The translations under genes and the position numbers were made by a program. The notes beneath the pieces are model-generated. The model did no database searches and was not told the origin of the DNA. It was given only the letters and a program-made list of their open reading frames with translations. From contig CAYTCI010000008.1 of assembly GCA_964436305.1 (NCBI GenBank), forward strand, positions 21,396-85,395: DNA of 64,000 bases. Reading direction: 5' to 3'. Within the stretch, counting starts at the first letter, position 1. The number at the start of each line of letters is the position of its first letter. The DNA comes from JAKPUX01 sp964436305. GTDB taxonomy: Bacteria > Zhuqueibacterota > Zhuqueibacteria > Residuimicrobiales > Residuimicrobiaceae. Shown here in pieces: positions 56,426 through 64,000 of the stretch.

Positions 56426-58116
56426 AGCGGCTCCTTGATGCCATGCCGCAGGCGGTAAAGCGCCCGCAGCTCCTCCCTGCTCCAACTCCGCACTTCGCCG
56501 CTGCGGAGATCGACGGTCTCGAGTCGCTCGGTGCAGGAGAAACAGGGATCCAGGCTGCCGAGGCCGATCGGCACATCGGCGATGAATTCGCCCGTCACCA
56601 TCACGGGAATGCCCTGGAGGTTCTGGAAGGTGGGGGCACGCGCCTTCCAGCGGTAGGGACGCTGGTCTTCGCCGGTGATGACATAATGGTGGGTTTCGCC
56701 GCGCGGCGCCTCGACTGAAGAGAGGCCGACGCGTCCCGGCGGGATCGGCTCGCGCATATCGGCGATCACCGGTCCCTCAGGCATCATGCGCAGGGCATCG
56801 CGGATCAAGCGGATCGATTCGAGAGTCTCACGCAACCGCACCCGTACCCGTGACCAGATGTCACACCCCTCCTCGACCATCACCTCGCAGCCGAGCTCCG
56901 GGTAGGCGGCATAGGGATGGTCGACGCGGATATCGAGGCCGACCCCCGATGCCCGCGCGGTCGGGCCGAGCAGAGAGAAGGCGATGACCTCCCGGGACTT
57001 GATGACGCCGACCATTTCGCAGCGCGCCTTGAGGGTCGTGTCGTCGGTGATCGCGTGCAAGACCTGGATGCTCTCTTTTTCGACGCGGGCGAGGATCTCA
57101 AGCAGCTCGCCATGAAGTGCATGCGGGATGTCCCGGCGGACCCCGCCGATCAGATTCATCCCCAGCAGTTTGCGGTTGCCGGTGATCTTTTCGCAAAGCC
57201 ACATCACCGGCTCGCGAATACGCCAGGCCTGCATCAGCACTGTGTCGAAGCCGATGATATGGCCGGCGATGCCGAGCCAGAGGAGATGGCTCTGCACGCG
57301 CTCCAGTTCGAGGAGGATGGTGCGGATAAACCGTCCGCGGGCCGGTACTTCAATATCTGCTGCTTTCTCTACTGCTTGACAGTACGCCGTACTGTGAACC
57401 GACCCTCATATGCCGCAGATCCGTTCCGCGAGGAACGGCACCTGGTTATAGTTGAGCTGGCTGTCGGCGATCTTTTCGACGCCGCGGTGGTTGTAAAAGC
57501 CGCGGTAATCGCCGCCCACCACCCGTTCGCCCTCGACGAAAAGGCGGAACTGGGCCGGCTCTTCGAGCACCGGGAAAAAGGGACCAATGGGCACGACGGT
57601 CGCCCCCGCCGGCGGGGCGGTATAGGCCGGCGTTTGGCCCTCAGCCTTGTCCGGGTAGGTTTGCAACGGCATATCCCGACGCAGGGGATGGAGATCGGCG
57701 GGCCAGTCATCGGCCAGAACCAGGCGGCGGGGATCAGGATGGTTGCGCAGCGGGATGCCGAGCAGATCCTGCACCTCGCGCTCGGCCCAATTAGCCGCCG
57801 GAATATCCGCCTGCCCGGTGACCGCCTCGAGCCAGAGATCTTTTTCCGGCAGGCTCAGCCGGAGGGTGACGAAGAGATGATGCGGCGCCAGCGAATAGAC
57901 ATAGTCGACGAGGTAGCCGCCCGTCCCTTCGCGATAATCGGTCCCCACGGCGACGACGAATCGGCCGGAGAGCTCATGGAAGAGAAAACGGTTGATCTCG
58001 ACGCTGTCACAGCGGTCCACGTAGAGCAGAACCATGTCGGCGACAGGCGTCTCGGCGCGGCGGATCTTGCTGCCAAAATGTTTCTTGAGATGGCGCACCA
58101 TCTCGTTTGCAGTCAT
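56422..58116 (-). CDS. hyfG: group 4 [NiFe]-hydrogenase large subunit (HyfG/HycE-like) with in-frame TGA, probable selenocysteine at residue 237
   Basis: The gene reads as 564 residues if the TGA at 57408-57406 is decoded. Residues 1-165 are a NuoC-like domain and the rest a NuoD/HycE-like catalytic domain, the same fusion and length as E. coli HycE (569) and HyfG. The L1 motif is R-I-C234-G-I-[TGA237]-G-S-V-H-S-T-A-Y, so TGA replaces the second nickel-ligand Cys, and homology runs on unbroken in the same frame ('IRTILLELERVQSHLLWLG'). L2 is intact, DPCFSC with Cys525 and Cys528, followed by 'TER' and a 33-residue tail, matching the cleavage site of HycI-type proteases. AAGGAGG precedes ATG 58116. 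A nonsense mutation or sequencing error is the alternative; the hairpin after the TGA argues for selenocysteine. Confidence 0.88.
57379..57408 (-). promoter_or_regulatory. candidate bacterial SECIS: in-frame UGA plus downstream hairpin
   Basis: On the minus strand the UGA (57408-57406) is followed by 10 bases, then ACAGUAC (57395-57389), loop GGC (57388-57386) and GUACUGU (57385-57379): a perfect 7-bp stem with a three-base loop starting with G. The distance from UGA to loop is 17 bases. Bacterial SECIS elements are generally described as having a 4-16 bp upper stem, a 3-14 base loop with G in its first two positions, and a 16-37 base spacing; all three hold here. The element is within coding sequence, as expected for bacteria. 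Confidence 0.78.
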
Positions 58117-58138
58117 GGACAAAAGGACCTCCTTGTAG

Positions 58139-60199
58139 CTACATGCCGGTTGAAAAGCTGAACAACACCAGCACCGCCAGGGCAACCCCCAGGACCAGCC
58201 AGAGCAGATAGAGATGGGGGACGCCGCTGTGGGTCGCGCTGAACCGGAAGAGCAGAGCCTTGCAGCGCCGGAGCAACGGGCGGTAAAGCCAGCGATCGAG
58301 GTCAACCAGGCGGTTGAGTCCTGCTCCCTTTTGCAGCAGATTGCTGGGCCAGGCGAAGGTTGGATAGACACCGGGCCGTTCATACTTGCCGATACGAATG
58401 CGAAAAACCTGCTTGAAAGGCAGATAATAACTATGGGCGCGATAGCGCGTCTCCTCCTCGGCCATCCGTTCGCCGCCATACCAGGTCTCGGTTGAGCGTT
58501 GCCTGGCCCCGCCGGCGCGGAAAAGACCCCAGGAGAGCAAGGCACAGAGTCCGAAGACGATCACCAGCAGCAGGGCATTCCAGGCGGCGACACTGCCGGC
58601 AGCGTGCAGGGTCAAACCGCTGAAGAGGCCGCTGCCATAGAGCTGCGCCGCGGTTGGCACCGTGCCGAGAGGAAAGAGAAAGACCAGGCAGCGATAGACC
58701 CAACCCACCGGCAGCTGCGGCAGCACGCCGAAGAGGATGCAGAGCAAAGCAAGAAAGAGCTGGGGCAGGCGCATCGTCCAGGGGACATCCCCGGCTGACG
58801 CCTTGCTGTTGTTATCGGCGTATTTGCCGAAAAAGATACCGCCAAAGAATTTGACGAACGACGCCAGGGTAACCGCGGAGATGAAAAGGGCGACGAGACC
58901 AAGGATGATGAAAAGCGGCGAGGTGAAGCCGCCACGCAGGGTCGCCTGATAGATCAGCCATTTGCTGGCAAAGCCGCTGAAAGGCGGAATGCCGGCGATC
59001 GAGAGGGAAGCGATGATCGTGGTAGCTGCCGTGAGCGGGAGGATACGTGCCAGGCCGCCGATGCGGTTGATATCCCGGGTTCCCGTTTTATAAAAAACCG
59101 CACCAGCGTTGAAAAACAGGCAGGCTTTATAACTGACATGATTGATCAGATGAAAAATGCCGGCACCCAGGCCGATCATGCCGATCACCGGCTGGCTTTG
59201 CAGAAAATAGAGGCCGGTGCCAATGGCCAGGAACATATAGCCCATCTGCCCGATGACGTGGAAGGAGAGCAGCCGTTTGCTGTCCTCCTGCACCAGGGCG
59301 GTCATGGTGCCAATGAAAATGGAGAGGCCGCCGAAGCAGGCGATGAGGAGGCCCCAGATCCGGGTATGGCCGGAAAGGGGCAGCAAACCGCAAAAAATCC
59401 GTACCAGACCGTAAATACCGAGCTTGGTCATCGAGCCGGCGAAGGCGGCGCTTGCCGGCGCAGGTGCTGCGGGATAGGCGTCCGGCAGCCAGTCACCCAT
59501 CGGCAATATCCCCGCCTTGGTGGCAAAACCCAGGAAAAAACAGGCCAGGACAAAATGGAGCAGACCCGGATGGCTGATCTGCATCTCCCCCATCGCGATC
59601 CGCAGAAAGGAAAAGGAAAAAGAGCCGGAGTAGCGGTACAAAACGATGCCGCCGACGAAAAGAAAGGCCGTGGCGATATGGGTGATCAGGAAATATTTAT
59701 AGCCGGCGCGCAGCCGGGTGTGCTCCTCGTTGCGGAAGATGACCAGCAAGTAGGAGGTCAGGGTCATGATCTCCCAGAAGACAAAAAAGAAAAAGAGGTC
59801 GGCCACTGCAACAACACTCAGCACTGCCGCAAAGAAAACGAGCAACACGCCATAAAAGGTGCGCAAGGAGGAGGCACGGTAGCACGCCAGCTGCATATAG
59901 CGCTGGGCATAGAGCGTGACCAGCAAGCTGACAAGCGAGATGATCGCGAGGAAGAGGGCTCCGAGATAATCGATCTGGAAAATAAGGGCTGCCCCCAGCC
60001 CGGGAACCTGGAGCAGCGGCAGGCCGGTGGAGAGCGGCCCATCCCGAAAGACGGCGATGACCGTCTCAAGGATCAGCACGGTGGCCGCGGCGGCAGCGGC
60101 AAAAGCCAGCCAGCCCGCCAGTTTGCGGTTTCCGCCCAGCAGCAGGACTGCAACAGCCCCCAGCAAATAGATTCCTTGAGCGGAGAAGAAAAGATTCAT
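58139..60199 (-). CDS. hyfB: hydrogenase membrane subunit, HyfB/NuoL-like antiporter-type
   Basis: A 686-residue protein with about 15-16 hydrophobic segments, matching HyfB (672) in length. Conserved sites: 'FVFWEIMTLTSYLLVIFRNEE' (TM5 Glu), 'GFATKAGILPMGDWLPDAYPAAPAPASAAFAG' (TM7 Lys), 'LVQEDSKRLLSFHVIGQMGY' (TM8) and 'HLINHVSYKACLFF'. A hydrophilic stretch (about 575-640, 'TETWYGGERMAEEETRYRAHSYYLPF') precedes a last membrane helix at the C-terminus, as in HyfB-type subunits. Expected to move protons or sodium. It begins 39 bases after the HyfD-like gene and ends 22 before the large subunit. Confidence 0.93.
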   Translation of the reverse strand: MNLFFSAQGIYLLGAVAVLLLGGNRKLAGWLAFAAAAAATVLILETVIAVFRDGPLSTGLPLLQVPGLGAALIFQIDYLGALFLAIISLVSLLVTLYAQRYMQLACYRASSLRTFYGVLLVFFAAVLSVVAVADLFFFFVFWEIMTLTSYLLVIFRNEEHTRLRAGYKYFLITHIATAFLFVGGIVLYRYSGSFSFSFLRIAMGEMQISHPGLLHFVLACFFLGFATKAGILPMGDWLPDAYPAAPAPASAAFAGSMTKLGIYGLVRIFCGLLPLSGHTRIWGLLIACFGGLSIFIGTMTALVQEDSKRLLSFHVIGQMGYMFLAIGTGLYFLQSQPVIGMIGLGAGIFHLINHVSYKACLFFNAGAVFYKTGTRDINRIGGLARILPLTAATTIIASLSIAGIPPFSGFASKWLIYQATLRGGFTSPLFIILGLVALFISAVTLASFVKFFGGIFFGKYADNNSKASAGDVPWTMRLPQLFLALLCILFGVLPQLPVGWVYRCLVFLFPLGTVPTAAQLYGSGLFSGLTLHAAGSVAAWNALLLVIVFGLCALLSWGLFRAGGARQRSTETWYGGERMAEEETRYRAHSYYLPFKQVFRIRIGKYERPGVYPTFAWPSNLLQKGAGLNRLVDLDRWLYRPLLRRCKALLFRFSATHSGVPHLYLLWLVLGVALAVLVLFSFSTGM

Positions 60200-60238
60200 G
60201 GTACGGGTCCTCGCATTCAGGTACGGGACGACCAGAAC

Positions 60239-61696
60239 TCAGAGCCCCATGGCCCCCATCAGCTGCATGGCCACCCAGGGGGCGATCAGAGTGAGAAGCA
60301 TCAGGACGATCAGGGCAGCGGCCATCGGCCCAGGCACGCTGCTCGCCGCCGCCGCCGCCCGGTTGGAGGCCGGGCCGAAAAAGACCTTGTGACCGACGTG
60401 CAGGAACCAGGCAAAGGCCACTATGATCTCCAGCAGAAAGGGCACCAGCAGAAGCCAGCCAGCAGCACCTCCCAGCTTGATGGCTGCTACCAGGAGATAG
60501 AACTTGCTCCAGAATCCGGAAAAGGGCGGGATGCCCAGAATCGCCAGCATGCCGGTCATGAAGGCCAGCGCTACCAGCGGCTGCTGCTGCGCGATACCGC
60601 CCAGTTCGGAGATCTTGCGGCTGCCCGTGGTATAGCTGAGCACGCCGACGCAGAGGAAGAGCAGCCCCTTGCCGACACTGTGGTTCATGATATGCATGGC
60701 GCCGGCGTAGCCACCCAGGCGGCTGCCCATGATGGTCAGCCCCACCCCGAGCAAGACATAGGAGAGATGGGCGATGGTCGAATAGGCGAGCAGCTTTTTG
60801 AGATCGTCCTGGAAGAAAAAGAGCCACAACGCCAGCAGCATGGTCACTACGGCCATCACCGCGACGATCAGGCCGGCCAGCCAGGGCAGATCGGGATTGG
60901 CAAGGGCGAGGCGGACGAGGAGGAAGACCCCCGCCTTGACCATCGCCGCGGCATGGAGAAACATGCTCACGGTGGTCGGGGCGGCCATGGCGTCGGGAAG
61001 CCAGGTGAAGAAGGGGAACTGTGCCGATTTGGCCCAGGCGGCGACGGCGAAGCAGAGAAAGACCCAGAGCCGCATCCTGGGTGCGAGATCCGAGAGGGCA
61101 TCGAAATCGAAGCTGCCAGTGTGGAGATAGAGCAGGATCAGTCCGAGGGCGAAAAAGAGCCCGCCGGAGAAGGTCATCATCAGCGCCTTGAAACCCGCCC
61201 GCAGCGAGTCGGGATTGCGGTAATGCGAGATCAGGGCCCAGGAGCAGAGGGTGGTCATCTCCCAGAAAAAGTAGAGCTGGAGCAGATTCGGCGAGAGGGC
61301 GACCCCGATCATGGCGGTGATGAAGAGCAGCAGCCAGGCATGATGCCGCGCCTTGCCCTCCACCCCAGCATGCTCGCGGTTGCCGGTGCCGATGTAGGCG
61401 GTGCCATAGAGGATGACGAGAAAGCCCAGCACTACGACGATCAGCAGGAGCAGCAGTGCCAGGGGATCAAGCAGAAAACCGAAAAGGCCGCTGTTCAACC
61501 AGGGTTCCAGCCATCGCCAGTGCAGAGGGAGAACGTGCCAGACCCCCGCAGGCCGGACGAGCAGCAATCCGATCAGGCTGAGCAGCATACCGCTTACCGA
61601 AACCACGGCGATCCGGTCGGTCTGCCTCTGCGGCATAAATGCGCAGAGCATCGCACCGAGGAGCGGCATCAGGAACAGCAGGATCACAAAGGGCAT
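60239..61696 (-). CDS. hyfD: hydrogenase membrane subunit, HyfD/NuoM-like antiporter-type
   Basis: A 485-residue protein with about 14 hydrophobic segments. Family sites: 'FFWEMTTLCSWALISHYRN' (TM5 Glu), 'WAKSAQFPFFTWLPDAMAAPTTVSMFLHAAAMVKAG' (TM7 Lys and the following helix Lys) and 'FFQDDLKKLLAYSTIAHLSY', 'HIMNHSVGKGLLFL'. It resembles E. coli HyfD (479 residues) in length. The ATG overlaps the stop of the maturation protease gene (TAATG). With HyfB and HyfF it gives three antiporter-type modules, a long membrane arm implying substantial ion translocation per H2. Confidence 0.92.
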   Translation of the reverse strand: MPFVILLFLMPLLGAMLCAFMPQRQTDRIAVVSVSGMLLSLIGLLLVRPAGVWHVLPLHWRWLEPWLNSGLFGFLLDPLALLLLLIVVVLGFLVILYGTAYIGTGNREHAGVEGKARHHAWLLLFITAMIGVALSPNLLQLYFFWEMTTLCSWALISHYRNPDSLRAGFKALMMTFSGGLFFALGLILLYLHTGSFDFDALSDLAPRMRLWVFLCFAVAAWAKSAQFPFFTWLPDAMAAPTTVSMFLHAAAMVKAGVFLLVRLALANPDLPWLAGLIVAVMAVVTMLLALWLFFFQDDLKKLLAYSTIAHLSYVLLGVGLTIMGSRLGGYAGAMHIMNHSVGKGLLFLCVGVLSYTTGSRKISELGGIAQQQPLVALAFMTGMLAILGIPPFSGFWSKFYLLVAAIKLGGAAGWLLLVPFLLEIIVAFAWFLHVGHKVFFGPASNRAAAAASSVPGPMAAALIVLMLLTLIAPWVAMQLMGAMGL

Positions 61697-62283
61697 TAGG
61701 CTTTTTCCTTCTCTGATGGAGCGGCCAGAGGCTTCCCGTCCGAGCCGGCCGCCGCGCCGGTGCTTCCGGAATCCGCGGGGTTTGCTGTGCGAGCGGCGGT
61801 TGAGAGCAAGGCGGCCAGGTGGCTGAGGCTTTCGCGCACCTCCGGGCTGATCGGTGCGTGCAAGGCCCGGTTCTTCGGCTGGATACCGATCAGGGCCACT
61901 TCGGCGCCCGTCTCGGACTCAAGATAGCGCATCAACAGGCCGAGATCCGGTTTGTGGGTATTGAACCGGTCACTGCGCAACTCCTGGCGGTGCAGACAGA
62001 CCAGATCCCCGGGTGGAGCGAAAAAATCGACGGCATCAACCAGCAGGATTCTCCCGGGATTGCAGGCCTTGACCTCGGCGGTATAATTCTCGGGCATTTC
62101 CTCGCAGACCAGGGCATAGGGCGCACCGTGCGATTGCAGCAATCTGGCGGTCTCGCAGCCGAGGGCGTCATCGCCGTAGCGCGAATTGCCGATGCCGAGG
62201 ACGACCACCGGCCCGCGCGCCGGTTCGCAGATCAGATTCTGCAGCGCCCGCAAGGCGTCTGCGCTGTTGCGCAGGGCCGTCAT
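61696..62283 (-). CDS. [NiFe]-hydrogenase maturation protease (HycI/HyaD-like)
   Basis: A 195-residue protein. 'VVVLGIGNSRYGDDALGCETARLL' (about 27-50) is the GNxxxGDDxxG signature whose Asp/Glu binds nickel in the precursor. 'ILLVDAVDFFAPPGDLVCL' (about 78-96) has the second acidic position, and 'NTHKPDLGLLMRYL' (about 109-122) the conserved His. A low-complexity Ala/Ser/Gly-rich tail follows residue 160. It should remove the C-terminal tail of the large subunit after 'DPCFSCTER' once nickel is inserted. The start overlaps the stop of the flavin subunit gene (ATGA). Confidence 0.92.
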   Translation of the reverse strand: MTALRNSADALRALQNLICEPARGPVVVLGIGNSRYGDDALGCETARLLQSHGAPYALVCEEMPENYTAEVKACNPGRILLVDAVDFFAPPGDLVCLHRQELRSDRFNTHKPDLGLLMRYLESETGAEVALIGIQPKNRALHAPISPEVRESLSHLAALLSTAARTANPADSGSTGAAAGSDGKPLAAPSEKEKA

Positions 62284-63119
62284 CGTTCAGGCAACCGTTT
62301 GATTTGCCGCCATGAAAAGACCGGGCCATCGACACAGATGTACTTGTGACCGATGGCGCAGTGGCCGCACTTGCCCACGCCGCATTTCATGTAGCGCTCG
62401 AGGGTCGAGATGATACGGTCCTCGGCGAATCCCCGCGCCAGCAGCTCCTGGATGACGAATCGGATCATCACCGGCGGCCCGCAGGTGAAGGCGACCGTCC
62501 GGCTGACATCCAGCTGGATCTTTTCGAACAGGGTTGTGACCACACCAACCGGGCCGCTCCACTGCGGATCGGGTGTATCCACTGTCTGCAAAAAGGTGAT
62601 GTCCGGACGTTCGCTCCAGGCCTGCAGCAAGGGTTTGTAGACCCGGTCCGCGGGGGTGCGTGCTCCGTAAAGAATAATGAACTGGCCGAAATCCTCACGA
62701 CAGTCAAGCATCGGCTCGATCAGCGATTTGAGAGGCGGCAGGCCGATGCCACCGGCGATGAAGAGGATATCCTGGCCTTTCACCTCATCCAGGGGAAAGC
62801 AGTTGCCGAGCGGTGCGCGGATGCCGAGATAATCCCCCGGCGCGAGCTGATGCATGGCCCGGGTGACCGCGCCAATCGCGCGCACGGTGATGTCGAACTG
62901 GCGCGGCCGGTTGGGATTGGAGGCGAAGCCAAAGGGGGCTTCACCCGCGCCAAAGATGGAGGCCTCGACAAATTGCCCCGGCTTGAAGCGGAAAGCATCC
63001 TTCAGGTTTCGGGAAGCGAAAGAGAGGGTGAAGGTTTTGATATCGCTGGTCTCATCGGTGATTGCATCGACCACAGCGAGATCAGGCAGATAAATGTTTT
63101 CCATAGTCTTACTGTCCAT
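62280..63119 (-). CDS. FAD/NAD(P)-binding oxidoreductase subunit (HydG/HyhG-like, sulfhydrogenase gamma type)
   Basis: About 279 residues. A ferredoxin-reductase-like FAD domain (about 5-110: 'FKPGQFVEASIFGAGEAPFGFAS') is followed by an NAD(P) domain with 'ILFIAGGIGLPPLKSLIEPML' (about 128-148) and 'AFTCGPPVMIRFV'. A C-terminal [2Fe-2S] motif CGVGKCGHCAIGHKYIC (about 242-258) is as in dihydroorotate dehydrogenase PyrK and sulfhydrogenase gamma subunits. It would exchange electrons between NAD(P)H and the Fe-S chain. ATG 63119 overlaps the preceding gene; ATG 63104 is an alternative. Partner of the HydB-like subunit encoded just upstream. Confidence 0.9.
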   Translation of the reverse strand: MDSKTMENIYLPDLAVVDAITDETSDIKTFTLSFASRNLKDAFRFKPGQFVEASIFGAGEAPFGFASNPNRPRQFDITVRAIGAVTRAMHQLAPGDYLGIRAPLGNCFPLDEVKGQDILFIAGGIGLPPLKSLIEPMLDCREDFGQFIILYGARTPADRVYKPLLQAWSERPDITFLQTVDTPDPQWSGPVGVVTTLFEKIQLDVSRTVAFTCGPPVMIRFVIQELLARGFAEDRIISTLERYMKCGVGKCGHCAIGHKYICVDGPVFSWRQIKRLPER

Positions 63120-63999
63120 CCCTTCGCAGCCTTTTGACCACCGCACTGATATCGAGGAGGCCAAAAGCCTCGCAGACGGTGATGCAGCGGCCGCAGCCGA
63201 CGCAACCAGGGTGACCATCCTGCTGAATGTAGGGGTAGCTCAGTTTGTGATAAAAGCGGCGTTTGACCCGTTCCTTGGCGCGGGCGCGGGGATTGTGGCC
63301 CGAGGCCTCGCGGGTGAATCCGGCATACTGACAAGAGTCCCAGCAGCGGAGGCGGGCGCCCTGGTGGGCGTTCTGCGGGCAATCGACCACGTCAAAGCAG
63401 GTGCAGCAGGGACAGACATGGGTACAGCCGCCGCAGCTGAAGCACTCCGCGCCCATCTCCTCCCACAACTCCTCGCGAATCCGGTTGTTGGTGATCTGGA
63501 TGCAGGCCTTGGCGAGATAGGCCGTCGGCAGCATCTGCCGGTCGCATGCCTCCATCAGCTCACGGCGCTGGTTCTCATGCCGTTTCAGCCCCTTTTCGGC
63601 GGGCATCGCCCACTCTTGCAGGAAAGTGCGACCGGCCGGCGAGCCGACATCGATGAGAAACGCATCGCCGAGATCGGTCAGCTGCAGATCAAACCCGGCC
63701 TCCAGCCAGGGACCGCCGTTGCAACAGATGCAAAAACAGCTCTCGTTCGGCTGATTGCAGGCCAGGCTGATGATCAGGGTGTTCTGGCGCCGCGTCCAGT
63801 AGAGGGCATCGTAAAAGGCTCCCTGGAAAAATCCGTCCGTATGGGCCAGCCCCTGTACATCGCAGGAGCGGATGCCGAAGAGAATGCGCGGCTTGCCGGC
63901 CGCGGGCGGTGTCAGCCGCGGCTTTTTATCGGTCAGGTCGTAGGTGAAGAGCTCTTCGCGCTGGGGGATAAAGAAGCGTTTGAGGGGATCGAGGTCATT
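63109..63999 (-). CDS. Fe-S subunit, HydB/HyhB-like (sulfhydrogenase beta/anaerobic sulfite reductase A type), 5' truncated
   Basis: An open frame runs from the window edge to the stop at 63109 (296 visible residues); the N-terminus is missing. An internal Met near 63606 could be mistaken for the start, but upstream sequence is clearly coding: 'ILFGIRSCDVQGLAHTDGFF' and 'SLACNQPNESCFCICCNGGPW' (about residues 40-105 of the visible part) are typical of sulfhydrogenase beta chains. Later come 'CFSCGGCTHVCPCCTCFDVVDC' and 'CVGCGRCITVCEAFG', binding two [4Fe-4S] clusters. With the HydG-like flavoprotein it forms a soluble module linking the hydrogenase to NAD(P)H or ferredoxin. Confidence 0.9.
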   Translation of the reverse strand, partial: NDLDPLKRFFIPQREELFTYDLTDKKPRLTPPAAGKPRILFGIRSCDVQGLAHTDGFFQGAFYDALYWTRRQNTLIISLACNQPNESCFCICCNGGPWLEAGFDLQLTDLGDAFLIDVGSPAGRTFLQEWAMPAEKGLKRHENQRRELMEACDRQMLPTAYLAKACIQITNNRIREELWEEMGAECFSCGGCTHVCPCCTCFDVVDCPQNAHQGARLRCWDSCQYAGFTREASGHNPRARAKERVKRRFYHKLSYPYIQQDGHPGCVGCGRCITVCEAFGLLDISAVVKRLRRDGQ

Positions 64000-64000
64000 G

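Noticed and set aside
56422..58116. Treating the hydrogenase large subunit as two genes (58116-57406 and 57297-56422) or as a pseudogene
   Set aside because: The gap between the two halves (about 36 codons after the TGA) reads in the same frame as typical large-subunit sequence, and L1 is split precisely at its second Cys codon. No other defect exists, and a SECIS-like hairpin is present.
63109..63606. A separate 165-residue ferredoxin gene starting at the internal Met near 63606
   Set aside because: The frame is open and clearly homologous to HydB-type subunits upstream to the window edge, so this is the 3' part of a larger truncated gene.
1..64000. CRISPR arrays, tRNA/rRNA genes, insertion sequences, prophage or att sites
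   Set aside because: Reading both strands showed no regularly spaced repeats, no tRNA-like T-loop/acceptor pattern and no transposase or integrase frame. A covariance-model search would be needed to exclude a small RNA such as selC.

Overview
The window looks like chromosomal DNA from a GC-rich, anaerobic or facultatively anaerobic bacterium of the FCB (Fibrobacteres-Chlorobi-Bacteroidetes) side of the tree, perhaps a Calditrichota/KSB1/Ignavibacteria-like lineage. The reasons are four secreted proteins ending in a type IX secretion (T9SS/Por) C-terminal sorting domain of the 'YPNP-N-TT' type, many iron-sulfur and hydrogen enzymes, and short Shine-Dalgarno-led operons with ATGA/TAATG overlaps. 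The taxon is inference. No rRNA, tRNA, CRISPR array, transposase or phage gene was seen.

Layout. (1) 1-6.6 kb: an iron-sulfur/metal-handling cluster (MinD-type ATPases with ferredoxin inserts, Mrp/ApbC, NifX-like protein, MBL hydrolase) facing a minus-strand set (CGGC protein, radical SAM protein, DUF89 phosphatase). The minus-strand set contains clear gene decay: an internally deleted FAD oxidoreductase and a 31-residue half-ferredoxin. (2) 6.8-9.3 kb: wecB and a secreted DUF2202 protein. (3) 9.4-15.2 kb: a polysulfide/thiosulfate-reductase-like molybdoenzyme (Tat catalytic subunit, 4-cluster ferredoxin subunit, NrfD anchor) with two YeeE/YedE sulfur transport halves, a Cys-less rhodanese and a DUF6150 repeat protein. 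(4) 15.3-18.8 kb: mobA, a THEP1-like NTPase, an ECF-T-like protein, a membrane protein and an HGSNAT-like acyltransferase. (5) 18.9-46.6 kb: cysE-cysK, esterases, a dehydrogenase, a nitroreductase, a beta-helix protein, a histidine kinase, purC and a glycan-degradation set (GH18, GH20, GH38, tandem SGNH hydrolase, MFS importer, M28 peptidase). (6) 46.9-64 kb: one long minus-strand array encoding a complete Hyf-like group 4 [NiFe] hydrogenase with three NuoL/M/N-type subunits, a HydB/HydG-like NAD(P)H-ferredoxin module, a maturation protease, and a regulatory tail (sensory [FeFe]-hydrogenase-like histidine kinase, two response regulators, a receiver-PAS-kinase, DRTGG and ferritin-like proteins).

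The outstanding observation is in the hydrogenase large subunit (56422-58116). Its reading frame is interrupted once, by a TGA falling exactly on the second cysteine codon of the N-terminal nickel-binding motif (R-I-C-G-I-[TGA]). Homology continues in the same frame on both sides. Seventeen bases after the TGA is the three-base loop (GGC) of a perfect 7-bp hairpin, which fits the usual description of a bacterial SECIS. The simplest reading is a selenocysteine-containing group 4 hydrogenase with selenium in the L1 motif. The characterised [NiFeSe] enzymes I know of carry it in L2.
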